From: Cryptomeria japonica
Taxonomy: Eukaryota > Streptophyta > Pinopsida > Cupressales > Cupressaceae
Reading direction: 5' to 3'
Assembly: GCF_030272615.1 (NCBI RefSeq)
Contig: NC_081412.1
Span: 478,553,657 to 478,617,656, forward strand
DNA length: 64,000 bases
Shown: in pieces, positions 47,048 through 59,382 of the stretch
How positions within the stretch are numbered: the first letter of the stretch is position 1
Layout: every line of letters starts with the position of its first letter
Made by a program: the position numbers and the translations under genes
The notes under the pieces: generated by a model
Databases searched by the model: none
Told to the model about the DNA's origin: nothing
The model's input: only the letters and a program-made list of their open reading frames with translations

Positions 47048-47745
47048 CTATAGTTTCTTTGACACTTTAGGGATTGGTTGGTCTTCATCAAAGATCACAT
47101 ACGTCCCAATTCTAGTGGCATGGCAATTCTCGTATGGGTCTGCATCTATGAATTTGTTTAGGAAAACTTCCTGATCTACAGACCAGTCTCTAGTTATTTC
47201 TTCATCTTCTAATAATTCAACACATCTCATTTCTTCTCTCGAAATGGATGTGTTGGTGGCTTCAAAATTTATCATAGCTTCATTAGCTATGTGTTCTAAA
47301 TGAAGAGATTTAGACAATATCTTCAACTTGGCCCCATGCTTAGTTCTGAGGATAAGGTGAGACCAATCTAATGAGAGGTATCCCCCAACCTTCGCGGTGA
47401 AATCTCAGGACAAACAAAGGCCGAAAACAGGGGGAATGTCAATGATTGCCACTTCTTGGGTTACTATGATGCTAGGGCAAGCAAATAAAGTGAGCAAAAG
47501 GCTTTTTATTATGCCCACAGTTTGGACTCTATTTCTATCTAATTGCATGACTCCCCTACTTATAGGCTCGTACTTCAAATTCAGAACTTTCACTATTTGC
47601 TTAGGCATAATAGTAGTGCTAGCGCTAGAATCAATCATGGAGTTGTGGAGTAACTTATCTCCAACTATAAGAGTCAAAAAGAAAGGATTGGGTTTTGACT
47701 TACCTTCCTTTATGTTAGTAGCAACTTCAAGGCCTTCATTCTAGT
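47048..47745 (-). pseudogene. G2 aspartic protease and downstream linker
   Basis: The protease lies at about 47677-47405: DKLLHNSMIDSSASTTIMP carries a DSSAS in place of the usual D-S/T-G-A-S, followed by VLNLKYEPI and LTLFACPSIIVTQEVAIIDIP. The linker 47326-47048 (ATRIGTYVIFDEDQPIP) leads to the additional RNase H. Glycine loss in the active site and flanking stops indicate decay. Confidence 0.75.
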
Positions 47746-49563
47746 AAGTACTAGCGGGGTTCGTTCTTGGTCCTTTGACTCAGATCCATTGCTCTTTGTG
47801 CACGATTCATTTGCTACTGAATCAGTGGAAATCTTTTCCATTTCACCAAGTGCCTCCCGCAAACAGTCTTTCTATTCTAGAATGGTGAGGATATCGCATA
47901 GGGATACATTCGTGGAAGCTTTCTTCAATTGTTATACTATGTCAATAATTGTGGGAATGGGGGCTTTTGAGTCTTTATAGTTGTAAGGTATAAAACCTTT
48001 TGCCTTTTTAGAACTGGAAACTGCAACGGGTTGTTCCGTTGGTTTCTCTGTACTTTTATTCGACTATTGTATCACAGGCTCCCCCATAAACTGGTGCTTG
48101 GAGCAGAGGTTATAATCAGACTGTACTTGTGGAATCTTGGCAGATGATGTGGAAGCATCATTTGTGAGAATACTCTCCTCTTCTTCCATCCATGAAAAGA
48201 GAGTGTGATTTGGAGAGATCTCGACTTCTTTCTCTAAGGACATGCTCTACATTTGGGTTGTTAGTGTAGCGTTATCCATCCTTGGAGGAGGATATACGTC
48301 ACCATCGGGACTGATTCCTTAGCTCCTTTTCTCAACTACTTTCTGTTGCAAGTTTCCTCTCAGAAAATTTTGTGGCATATGAGCGTCATATCAAGGGAAA
48401 CACCACGAATTGGTGTCGTCCACTAAGTTATTTTGGCCAACAAGCAATTCTTTATTGTGATTGGGAGGTATAGATTGCAAAGGGGTAGGCACGGGCACAA
48501 GCTGGTTGTTTGGCTGACTTTGATTAACTTTTGCAGTACCTTGATATTGGTTTTGTTGGTAAGGGGGCCTCCCACCTTGTTAATTTTGAAAAAGGGGTTG
48601 AGCAGGCATCACTTGCTGCCTTTTAAGGTTGATAATTTCATTTGAAAAGGTCCTAAGAAATTTTTTCATATCATTTACCTCTACGGCTAGGGTGGAAGGA
48701 GCAGGAGTGCTTGCTTGTTGAGCATTGGGATAGACATACATAGATTGGGGGCAAATGTACTTGGGGGTGTTGGTTCGAGAACTTGGCTTGTCAACTCTAG
48801 GAAAACTAGTATTGGTGGCCTCGGGGGAAGCTTCCTTGCATCAATTAGGTTATTTTCTACTCGAACCACCAGCTCATAAGCATATGAAAGAGTGTGACCT
48901 CCCAAAGATTGGATCATAACAAATATGTCAGAGTTGAAAGCCTTTAGGTAGAATACAAAGGCCATATTTGCAGGAGACCGAGCTGATATGGATATCCTCT
49001 GCCATGTCTTCTGGAATCTGGTATTGAAATCGGTTACAACCTCCTTTGGGGCCCTTTTTATCATTATCAGCTACTAAATCAAAGAAGATATATCTCCCTT
49101 TTCAGTAAATCGCTGAAAGAAGCAATCTTCCAGCTGGCCCTAATCTCCTCTTAAATTTGGTGTGAGGGATTTGTACTAATCTTGGGATTTCCCCTTAAAG
49201 GATGTTTCAATCAATCTTAATGCCACATTTTGATGTGTGACATTGTGTATAGTGCACACGTCGGCTACATCTTGTAAATGCTCCTGGGGGGGTTTTAGAA
49301 CCATCTCCTATGAATTTTGGCAATTCTTTTAACCCAAAGGTAGGGATATCATACCACTGAGCAGGAGGGATAGGTGGGATAAGAGGGCTCCCACTATTCC
49401 AAGTGACAAAATTTCTCGGAGGCTAGACTGCCATCAGTACATGGGCTTCCTAGACTGAGATTTGCACTCCAACTCTTGATACTTCTTGGACTGCAACTAG
49501 GGCTAGTAACAATAAACTTGGATTTGATGTGGTTTGGCTCCTAGTAATTGGTCTATGGCTCAT
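47746..49563 (-). pseudogene. G2 gag
   Basis: The start MSHRPITRSQTTS is at 49563, 60 bases inside the 5' LTR. The gag domain is recognisable at about 49064-48860 (KEVVTDFNTRFQKTWQRIS, HTLSYAYELVVRVENNL). A Gln/Pro-rich region and a single Cys/His segment (CFPxYDAHMPQNF, near 48400) follow. Numerous stops and shifts are present. Confidence 0.72.
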
Positions 49564-49622
49564 ACACCCTCTTTAGACAAAATAAGCAAAAATTGTCCCA
49601 CCGGGCGTGCTAGAAAAAGAAC
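49564..49622 (-). promoter_or_regulatory. G2 leader just inside the 5' LTR
   Basis: On the minus strand the LTR ends GATCAACA and is followed by a leader containing GCACGCCCGGTGGGAC, a sequence type often seen in the leader of plant gypsy elements. No match to the initiator-Met primer site occurs here, so G2 probably uses another tRNA. I cannot name it. Confidence 0.45.
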
Positions 49623-50692
49623 TGTTGATCACTATAATTAATTTCAAGAAAACAACCTTATGGGAAAGTCAGTGATGGGGGGCCTACACATTTCCACTTA
49701 GTAAGCTCTATGATTTTAGAAGCCATCTCTTCATTTGTTTTGGGGGAGTAAAGGGAAATAGAGAAACATAAAAGTAAAACATACTATAAAGCGACACACT
49801 GAAGCTGATTTTAGTACATTAAGGAGCATAGATAACTTCACATACATGTCATTCTGAGGCCCATTCAAGAATCTACATGCCCAAAACAATAATCAAGATA
49901 TAACCAAAATTTCTTTTAACATAAAGCAATACACACCACACATCCACCAGATAACAAGTTTAAAAACATAGTTGAATCGATAGAGTATTAGGCATATATT
50001 TCTAAAGTCATATTAGAATTTCATAGATGCATAGTAAACTATCAAATGCACATTGAATAACAATAATCATAAAGGTCACATCTTGTCTTCAGAAAATACA
50101 AAACAATGAATTATAGGCTAAAATCCCTTTAGAATATCAGTTTATCTTTTTTTAAAATAAGTTCTGGACCACGAACAAGCAAAAAATTGTTATTCTTATA
50201 GACTGGGATTTAACAACCCGTGAATTGGGACAAATAGAAAATTTTTTTTGGAAACTCCTCTACATTCAATGACATTCAAAAAACTGCAAATGAAAACCAC
50301 CCTCGGCTTCTAGCGAAACCACATTTTCCCGATATGTTATTCGGATCAAAAAGATCCTTCAACGGTTTGTCTACAACTAAAAATGCGAACCTCTTTGGTC
50401 GATCACCATGGGTGACACATGATAGTAGGAGGGAGAGAGGTTTGGGCACTGCGAACTACTATCCCAGAATCTCAGAAGAGGATGCCATGCAACACAACAC
50501 ACTCCCCTACAAACTGTGGGTCCCATTCAACCGAGGCAAAAACAAGTGCTACAAATTAAATACCATGCATTAAGAGCGAGCAAATTAATTAACATAGCAA
50601 AGAAAGGGGCACTAAGAGCAAGCATCGTGCCAACACGTGGTGGGCGCAGACCAACCTCTTCAAACTAGAGTGTGTACAAAATAAAATACACA
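49623..50692 (-). repeat. G2 5' LTR
   Basis: 1,070 bp, TG...CA, matching 20841-21935 along its length. It is followed by the CATTC target duplication at 50693-50697. Confidence 0.9.
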
Positions 50693-50697
50693 CATTC

Positions 50698-51263
50698 TAA
50701 CTAGTTCCCTTGGTAACTTGATAGATCTTGTACTCTTAGATATATTTACATATATCCGTATAGATTTGAGGCCAAAAGTAACTCTCATTTACCAAAGTTG
50801 TGAGATACTATCCCTCCAAAATGCTTCTCTTTGATCAGATTCTTTTGCATTAAACTCCCAGGAATACAAAAATGGTTCCCTTTGAACAACATGATCATAT
50901 TGAATGAATTAATCCAACCACTTTCTTCTATCAGTCATCACTGGGTCTTTTCTTGCCTTTTAGGCCTCCAAAAAATCAGGATCAACCTCATACAAATGTT
51001 TCATCTCATCAAATCCCATCACTGCCACTATCATCTATATTACATAGCTTCTCCTAGTTAGTACATCTAGCACATTTTAACTTCCCAATTTAGTGATTCA
51101 ATACTAATTTATAATAAAGTTGCATGAATTCCACCACCATATATGCCTTTAGTTTAACTTGCCTTGATTGTTCAAGTACTAGAGAGCTTGGTAGTCAATA
51201 TACAACACAAACTCCTTCGGTGGCAAGTAGTGCCTCCATTTATTTAGGGCTTGAATTATGGCA
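50698..51263 (-). pseudogene. G1 gypsy pol, right part: RNase H and linker to integrase
   Basis: On the minus strand from 51263: AIIQALNKWRHYLPPKEFVL and QAL (RNase H), a degraded RNase H tail, then an integrase-linker-like segment (DEMKHLYEVDPDFLEA). It ends exactly at the G2 target duplication and continues at 20840. RNase H is truncated at 51264 by the C1 LTR, so the rest of G1 lies beyond the window. Confidence 0.75.
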
Positions 51264-53177
51264 TGTTTAACCCAAGGCAAGAATGAGAGGGGCGGTGAAT
51301 AAGTCTAAAACATAAATTAATGCAACACATAAACAACTAATCAACAACACATATCTAACACATGAATGCCAATATTTTCTACTTGGAAAGCCCAAACAAG
51401 GAAAAACCACGGTGAACACTTGTCCACAAAAATATATCCACTATGCATATCATATTATAATGAAAATAGCTCACTACTCTAGACTTGGAAACCAAGGCTA
51501 AATACTCTTGGGGAAGACACAAAAGATGACTTGGAAACCCGTAGCTAACTGCAACAAGACAAGATACAAAAATGTTTTGAAAAGAACGATCTCTTGATCA
51601 TGAAGTTGTCCTTGATTTCTACATCAAGTAACCAACATCAATACACATAACTCAGACTTCAACTACCAACACTCTGTCTCATATCTCTATCATAGTCTCA
51701 ACACAACTTGCATATCATTTGAAAAACAAGTGTTTGTTAGAAATACATGTTTGGTTGTCATTGATGTCAAACTTGGTGATCCGGATTGGTCTAGATATAG
51801 TGTTCAAAGTGAAGGTGTTGTAGAGCAATGATATGTATGTATAAATGTGTTGCAGAATAATAGAAGATAGGTATGCATGTATGAAGATGAATAACCTTGT
51901 TTCTATGTCAGGAAGCTTGTGTTACAGTTGTTGCAGATTGTTGTAGATGTATTTTGTAGAAGGTTGTTGCTTCAGAAACATATATTGCCAATATGTGGAT
52001 ATGTTTTCATGTTGACCTAGTTTTGAATTTGGTCATGGAAATTGATTTGGTGCTTCGAAAGTAGTTCTATGAAAGTGCATTCAGTGATGATGGTCTTCGA
52101 TAGTGTTTGCAGTACTTCACATACCTCCACATTTTGGTTTTTGATGATGATCTTTTGGAAATACATTGTTCATGATCTTAATTTCTTTATGTCAAGTTGG
52201 ATTGTGTTTTTATGCTTCAGAAGCATGCTTGTGAATGTTCGAGGATATGGTCATTCCGGGTCTAGCCAACCTTGAGTGTTTTTGTTCTTGTTTTACTCTA
52301 GTGGTTGTAGTGTGTGATCTGACCATTGGAATATTCTTGAAAGAAATCATGTAGAAGATCGATGGAGAAGTATTCTTGGGAAAGTGTTTTTAAGGCCGAC
52401 ATGGTGCATATACCAATTCATTTTTGTCTCTATTTCTTGGCAGTGAGCCTTCTGACGATAAGCCGTTGTAATCCGGGCAGTGACTGTCTTCTCTTCTCTT
52501 CACCGAACCTCATTGACTATCTTCACATCACACATCTACACTCCACACCTCATCTAATACACTCAACTCAATCACATTCATCCTTATATACAAGATAGAT
52601 TATCAAATCTTGAACCAAGTCGGACCGAACCAAAATAAACCTTCTGAACCAAAAACACACACATTGATCCACTTCAAGAGAAAGAGGGGATTAAAACACA
52701 TCTTCCAAAGATCAATTTATTGATTTGTAATCATGGGAACATAACTGCCAACACACTATGCATCCATAAAGGCAATTAGCAGTCAAAAAAATCCTCCAAT
52801 GCAAATAACTCTAATTTGGATCTCCACACACTATGGTGAGACCTCATAACACATCAAACAATCTTCCACAAATTATATCCAGACCTAAGGATAGGTCTAA
52901 CATAGAATATCACAACTACAAATGAATAATGCCACAACACCTAGAGAACACAACAATACTTCCAAACCATAAAACTATCATATCCACCATACCAAAACTA
53001 TATCTAAGGAAGATAAAAATAACAAACAACATTAACAACACTTTTCAAACAATCAGTAGAACAATTGCAACATCAACACAACAAGATATCTCTGCACCAT
53101 AGACATTTTGAACTAACACCAATCTAAAACAATAAGTTTGAAATCAATGAAAACCACAAAAACACATACTTCCAACA
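51264..53177 (-). repeat. C1 3' LTR, with a secondary insertion
   Basis: From 51264 to about 51660 it matches the C1 5' LTR at 62724-63118, including the AAACAAGGAAAAACCACGGTG module. The LTR edge at 53177 (TCCAACA) is followed by the polypurine tract AAAGGGGAAGAT on the minus strand. The length of 1.9 kb reflects an inserted segment near 51735-52520. Confidence 0.8.
51735..52520 (+). mobile_element. Probable solo LTR of another copia family inside the C1 LTR
   Basis: It begins TGTTAGAAATACATGTTTGG, then TTGTCATTGATGTCAAACTT, a typical start of copia LTRs in this window, but in the opposite orientation to C1. No interior domains follow. The right boundary and target duplication could not be fixed, so the end is approximate. 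Confidence 0.45.
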
Positions 53178-53189
53178 ATCTTCCCCTTT

Positions 53190-54500
53190 GTTATTGATGG
53201 TAACACTTGACAACATTTGACTAAACTCAACTTGCAACTAGAACTATAAATCTACAAAATAATACTACTCTATCTCTATCTCTTGAGAACTGAATCTCTC
53301 CACTACTCAATCTCTCCCCCTGTTAGAAGCATCTCAAAACTACTCAATCTCTCCCTCAAAACTGATCAATCTCTCCACCTTTGCCATCAAAGACAAATGC
53401 CTCAACAATACTACACACACCACTTCTCCCCTTAAGGGTAGCCTCAACATCAATCCAAGAAAAGAAATAGGCATGAAAGATCCCCTTGGAAAGATGCATT
53501 TCCATAATGCACTTAGCTAGAAGAAGGAGGGGCAATAACCCCAAGCTTCTCCCAATAAAAGTCAAATGTATCCTTTGCCAATGCCTTAGTGAAAATATCT
53601 GCAACCTACTCTTTTGTAGAAATGTACTCCAACCAAACTTCCTTGTCAACAACTTTCTCCCTTAAGTAGTAATATATAATTGAAATATATTTTGTTCTTG
53701 AATGCATAACTAGATTCTTCAAAAAATTGGTTGCACTTGTATTGTCATATATAATAGGAATTGCTTCATCATATCATACCTTGATATCTTTAAGAGTCTG
53801 TCTCATCCACATTACCTGAGTACAACAAGATGTCGTTGCAAGATACTTTGATTCAATAGTAGATAGGGAAATTGAATCTTGTTTCTTATTGAACCAAGAG
53901 ACCAATCTATCCCATAAAAAGAATGTACCACTACTAGTACTCTTCTAGTCATCAACACTTGTAGCCCAATTTACATCGGTATAAGCTTTCAACATGAAGT
54001 CTCCACCTTTTTTGTAGCAAAGTCGAAAATCCATAGTACCTTTCAAATATCTAAAAATTATTTTCACAGCTTGCTCACGTGTCACCTTTGGATTTACCTA
54101 AAATCTAGCCACTAAACACATAGACTGCATGATATTTGGTCTGTACCCAGTCAAATAAAATAATCCACCAATCATTGACCTATACTTTTTCTATTCAACT
54201 TCTAGAGACTCATCATGTTTTCTCAACTTACACCCAATGATTAAAGGAGTTGCAATTGGTTTGCAATCATCAAAACCAAATTTCTTCAACATATCTTTCA
54301 GATACTTACTTTGAGAAATAAAAATTCCATTTTTAGATTGAATAGCTTGCAACCCAAGAAAGAGAGCTAACTCACCAATCATTGACATCTCTTTGGAAAA
54401 CTCTTTACATAAACTATAATTTCCTCCAAATATGATATCACCAACATAAACTATAATAATTAACAACTTATCTCCATCAATCTTGAAATAAAAGATTACC
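53190..54500 (-). pseudogene. C1 RNase H and C-terminal half of RT
   Basis: From 54500 down: a copia RT piece with YVGDIIFGG (catalytic region, first Asp of the DD pair changed to Gly), GFDDCKPIATPL, then RNase H pieces (SLSTIESKYLATTS, NTSATNFLKNLVMHSRTKYI, DIFTKALAKDTFDF). Many stops. The upstream half of RT lies at 61249-61650 beyond C2, and the frame rejoins across it. Confidence 0.8.
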
Positions 54501-55277
54501 TGTTAGGATTCCCAAAGATACTGAGAAGGGGGGGGGGTGAATCAGTATCTGACCGGTTAAATAATTTTCTTAACTTATAACATAGAAAACATATTAAATC
54601 TGTGTACCGGTAAACCAGAAATAATGCAGCAAATAAGGACAACAACCTCAACATGAAAAACACACCATAACACAATATTTTATTGAGGAAACCCGGTGTG
54701 GGAAAAACCTCGGTGGGATTTGTGACCCACAATATTCACTTACTGGCCAATAAGGGAATATTACTGTTTACAATAGGGGCTTGAACATGCAGGAAGGCCA
54801 AGTGCCTAGAGCTCACTGCTCAGTTACAAAAGAAGTCACACTGACTTACAAAATTGGATTATACAAATCCAATGTCTTGTACTACTTCAGATCAACATCT
54901 ACTATGCCAGATTCAGTATCGGTTTAAGCTCTGCAATATACATAAACCCTTATCCTAATAGTTCACACATTAGGTCTGCTATTTTCCTTTCATACTTCAC
55001 ATTATCTCTCATATAAATGATCTACAATGATCTCATACATATATGAGTCATATTACAATCTACCATGTCGGCTTACAAAAGATTTTACAATTAATTACAA
55101 AATATATTTATATAAAACTCCTGTCGGCCAGGGTGCCGGTGATCTGTATGCCGGTGTAGAGTCTATTGGTGTCGGTGCCTATGTCAGCCTGCCGGTATCA
55201 CATGATTATAAGGTTTCCATCAATGATAATACCTTCAATCACCTACAATTTCTCATTGGAGTGTGCATTTGCCAACA
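54501..55277 (-). repeat. C2 3' LTR
   Basis: 777 bp, nearly identical to 60465-61248. It includes a run of ten G residues near 54528-54537 before TGAATCAG, and an AAAAACCTCGGTGGG module. The tandem GCCGGTG-type stretch near 55130-55190 is one unit shorter than in the other LTR. Confidence 0.93.
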
Positions 55278-55292
55278 ATCTCCCCCTTTGGC
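55278..55292 (-). promoter_or_regulatory. C2 polypurine tract
   Basis: On the minus strand AAAGGGGGAGAT directly precedes the 3' LTR, the same sequence as in C4. Confidence 0.88.
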
Positions 55293-55599
55293 ATTGATGG
55301 AAACACTCATGAGAAAAATAAAAAGTGTCCAAAATGATGTCCAAAAGAATCTGCCAAAATTGTCTTACCAAAACTGTGTGCCCAAAAATGTATGCTCCCC
55401 CTGAGCTGATGATGTCCTATTCTGATCATTTTTCTCATCGCACTACTTCCTCTTTGACATCAATGACAAAGGTTGTCATTCATTGTCAGTGGAGTGTGGT
55501 TCCTACCTAGATTTTTGTAACCGGTGGGTTACAATCTGGAAAATATCTGCCAAAACCAAATTTAAACTGCCACTGAATCTTGTACTATCATGTAATGCC

Positions 55600-58500
55600 T
55601 CTTGTTTTCTCTAAACTATACCGGTGAGTATGTGCATTCGCTCTTCCGATGTCTTAAGTCTAGGAACCAGAGCCACATAAATTTCTTTTCTCAAAGAAAT
55701 GAGGTAATCTAGTTTAGGACCAAGTTTACATTTTAAGCTCTTTGCCTTATCCTTTATTCTCTCTTTATCCTTTTCTAACTTCTCAATTTTCTCTTCAAGA
55801 TCTGTAATTTTCTTTTATATTTCCAAAAATAAATTTGATGTGTCTATTAGATTGTCAGCAATATTGTTAATCTCATTTTGTGTTTTGTTGATCTCCAAAT
55901 CTATGTCCTGTGTCAAGATGTCAGTTTTGCAAGTATCCCTGTACAGTTTCTTGAAGTCCAAAATTGTTTCTCCTAGTGCCGATAATAAGGTTTTTGTTTG
56001 TTCCTTATTCTTCTTCACTATTTCCTCGAAGAATTTATCTTTCTCCTTATTCATCCTCTCTTTGAATGTGTCTTCATTTATTTGATCAACTGTCAAAATG
56101 TTGCCGGTGATGAATTTAGACAATGTGTCTAGTTGACCTAAAGAATCTTTATTATCCACAATGCACTTGGGTGCTACCAATTTGAGAATAGGAATTGTGT
56201 CATTGATAGCCTTATAGGCTTGTGCATTACACTCTGTGATTTTCTTTATTGAGTCCAGTAAGACCTTTGTCACATTTGTAGGCCAGAATTTTGCTATTGA
56301 AGTACCAGATGTTTGCTCAACTGTTTTCACAATATCCATGTTGCTGGTTGTAGTGATAACCTTTCTTGTTTCAACCTCTGGTAGGTCAGTTTGTGTTTGC
56401 ATTTCTATTAGCAAAGGTTTAGGCTTTTTTTTAGTTTTAGCCGGTGGCACTCTCTCGGTCTGAACCTATGTCTAAACTTGTTTCTGTTCCGGTTTCTCCA
56501 TCTGTGTCTTAGAAGGTTTCTTTGAGCTCTTAACTACCAATTTCTTAGATGTAGTCTCTATATGCACTTCTGGTTTCTCAGATTGTACCTTTGCACTATC
56601 CATTGCTGGTTCTCCTGATTGTTTTTCAGTTTTATCTACCGATTCTTCTAATGTTTTACCAGTGGTGTCTTCTATCGGTTGCTATGTTTGAGTAGGTTTT
56701 CTGTGCTTATGTTTACAACATCATTGGCCTCAACCTCAACATCTGTAGCCGGTGGCTTAGTAGCCACATATTTCCTTTTATCCTCAGTGGTTTCTCTGTC
56801 AACCACAACATTTACTTCTTGTGTGTCTATATTCATAGTGTACAAAATTTCGGACTCAGGATTTGTATCCTCTTGAGGAGTCTCCATACTCACTATAGCC
56901 GGTTGATTGTCTATAGTTTCTACCAGTAGAGTATCTGAAGGAGGTGGAGGTAAGTTATCAGTTATCTTTAGGCTTGGAGGTCCACCTATCTTACCTTTCC
57001 CCTTATCCTTGTCCTTTTGGTATACCCTGATGATCTTAGGTCTTAGTAGCTCTTTCTATTTCTCTTTTTCAACAAAGAATATGTCCCATTGGTCTATAGT
57101 TTCTTCTGTTATCTCATTCACTCTCCTTGCCATTAGTGCTACATGTCGGTGAGCAGTTGAAAATACTGTCTGGTTGGCCTCACTGATTAATTTGTCTATC
57201 TCATTAGGTGAGTTTACTGGATGCACTGCAAGTAATTTTTCAATTTTTATCTTCTTGTCCAACTCAACAATGGCTACCCTTCTAGCTTCTAGTCTCTATA
57301 CAAATCATTGGGTATTTCATCAACAATTTCCATCAAAAATTTCTTGTATATATCCAAGTGTAAAATTACACTATTTTCTATGCTTTCTTTGTCATCAACG
57401 GAAAGTGTTTTGTATAGTTTGCTAATGTTTTTCAACTTTCTATCTTCTGTTATTTCACTAAGGAGTTTATCCAGTGGAGCAATATCTTGTTTTACCTTCT
57501 TCTTCTTCTTCTTCTTCTTGGGAGTTAACTTCTTAACTGGAGGCCTCACTGCCTGTTGCTTTTGTCTTGTTTTTCTAGGAGTGGGTGAGGGTACTGGTGA
57601 GGGTTTTCTTTTCCTTTCTACCCTTCTAAATACAGCCGGTATATCACTCTCAGAGGAAGTTGCAACCTGTGAAAGATGAGTTTTCGGTTGAAGTCCTTCC
57701 AACTCACTTTCTTTGATACCAGTTTGCTTCAATACATCTTCCTTAAGTGATTTTACTTGTCTAGTGCCTTTCCTTACTGTTTGTTCAACTTTCTTGACTC
57801 TTTTCCTAGACTGAATACCACTTTCTATTGTTTCAGCACTGCTAAAGACTTTCTCAAAGGGTTCTTTTGGTGCTTCAAGGAGGGCTTTTGCATAAGTTTC
57901 AATAATGTTATCATCTGTTTTATATCCCATTTCAGTTACCTAGATAGTCCTAGGGACAACTGCCTCCATCCAGATTTTATCCTTTTTAATTACAAAGCAT
58001 ATTTCCTTTTGATATTTATCTACAATTGCCTATGATAATATTATTCTTGTCTTCATTCGAGCTTTCAGTGCTTGAAAATGTTCGTTTATGTTTTTCTCTC
58101 TGTTTTCTCCCATGTTGTTTAATAGATCTAATAGTTGCTTTCCTATCGGTATATCAAAGCCAAAATATTTTCTACCAATACCAGGTACTTGCTTAGTAAT
58201 GTACAACATTAAACATACAAGCAAATTTCCAAATCTAAAGGTTCCTTTCTTATCTCCTTTGATCTTTTTCAGATTGTCTATCAATTCATCTTTGAGCCAT
58301 TCACACACATCTATTCTAGCATTATCATTAACCATGTCATATGCACTTTTAATACATAGGCTAGATACTGAGTTCAACCTATTTGCATGCGTAGCTTTGT
58401 AGCCTAAAATCATACTGATAAATCTGACATTGATGTCCTTCACATCATTTACCCTTAGAGACCTTTTGTCAAATGTTGCGCTGGTTAGATCCATCACTGT

Positions 58501-58977
58501 GTCATTTGAGACCCTTTTAGTTCTGTTAGGTCTGCTACCGATGGAAGGTAACCCTGTTACTGCTTTAATAGATTCTTTGGTGAGCTTATGAATTGAATCC
58601 AACCAAAAGAATTCACCATGGACTCTGCTTAGGACTATTCTTATCACATCTTCAGGAAAATCAGGAATGCTAAGAATATCCATAAAACCTAGGGTTTCTA
58701 CTACCTTGTGTTTCGGTTTGATATTGCCAATTTCATCACAAATCATAGTTCTATACATTTTCTTGATTTTATCATCTCCTAATTCCTCTATATGACAGTG
58801 TATACATATTCTAGGATCTTCAGCATATACTACTCCTTTAGGAATTTGAGAGAATGCACCTATGTTATCATCTTTCTTAGCTATTTAGGGAACAAGCTTG
58901 AATACGGGTCTAGGGTGCCTGATAACCTCAATTACAGTAGGGTTTGCTATAAATTCAGGACTAGAGGAGGATGCCAT
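55600..58977 (-). pseudogene. C2 ORF2: large protein of unknown family
   Basis: Read from MASSSPEFIANPTV at 58977, the frame stays open for about 1,000 codons apart from roughly seven stops and at least one frameshift (near 57290). The N-terminal part (58758-58030) is a folded-looking domain with FFWLDSIHKLTKESIKAVTG, FDKRSLRVNDVKDINVRFIS and RKYFGFDIPIGKQLLDLL. Next come a Lys/Arg-rich run (KKLTPKKKKKKKK near 57500), a Ser/Pro/Thr-rich stretch, and a helical C-terminus (56450-55640) with heptad-like sequence (DLEINKTQNEINNIADNLID, LEEKIEKLEKDKERI). Several stops are TAG or TAA where Gln would fit. I recognise no canonical retroelement domain. The N-terminal helical pattern resembles putative plant transposon protein domains (inference). 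Confidence 0.6.
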
Positions 58978-59382
58978 GTTTATAAATACCTCAATCTTCC
59001 TTAGGGATGAGTGCTTGGATGAATTGCTTCTCTTTTTCGCTAAGGATGCCTTCGCTTGGGAATTTTCGTGCTCTCAAAGATTTGAATGCTCGGTGAATAA
59101 AAAGGAGCCAAAACACTTGCTTTATAATGTTATTTTCTCCAACTACCACATTTAATGCTTGTTGGTTAAGTCACAACTTAACTCATCTATCGGTAAAGAA
59201 GTAATTCAACTTCTCACCATCAACCGAGGGTATAATAGCATGTTTTTCAATTAGTTGCCAAACCCTCAAGGGATTTTCCTTCAGTTAGATGAAGAGTCTC
59301 CTACCGGTGGAGCGTTACTCTGTTCTGCCAGTGGAGGAGTATTCCCATCAACATTCCGATCTGACTTTTTGATCCATTGTTT
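58978..59382 (-). other. C2 spacer between ORF1 and ORF2
   Basis: Non-coding on both strands. It could hold a leader or internal promoter for ORF2. No TATA box at a convincing position was identified. Confidence 0.45.

Larger units (their letters stand above)
20841..50692 (-). mobile_element. G2: large Tat/Ogre-like gypsy retrotransposon with nested insertions
   Basis: Both ends carry the same LTR (TGTTGATCAC to AATACACA), flanked by a perfect 5-base duplication CATTC at 20836-20840 and 50693-50697. Coding direction is minus. Without the nested C4 element the net length is about 14.0 kb. Order from the 5' LTR is gag, protease, RNase H, RT, second RNase H, integrase, antisense ORF region, accessory ORF3, 3' LTR. 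The RNase H upstream of RT, the extra ORFs and the size point to the Tat/Ogre side of Ty3/gypsy (inference). All frames carry stops, so this copy is inactive. Confidence 0.85.

Noticed and set aside
20841-50692. An envelope-like gene in G2 between pol and the 3' LTR
   Set aside because: The extra ORF lacks a signal peptide and membrane segments and is dominated by coiled coil, so an envelope role is not supported.
57308-57679. 123-codon plus-strand ORF with a long Phe run
   Set aside because: The Phe run is the complement of the Lys-rich run in C2 ORF2.
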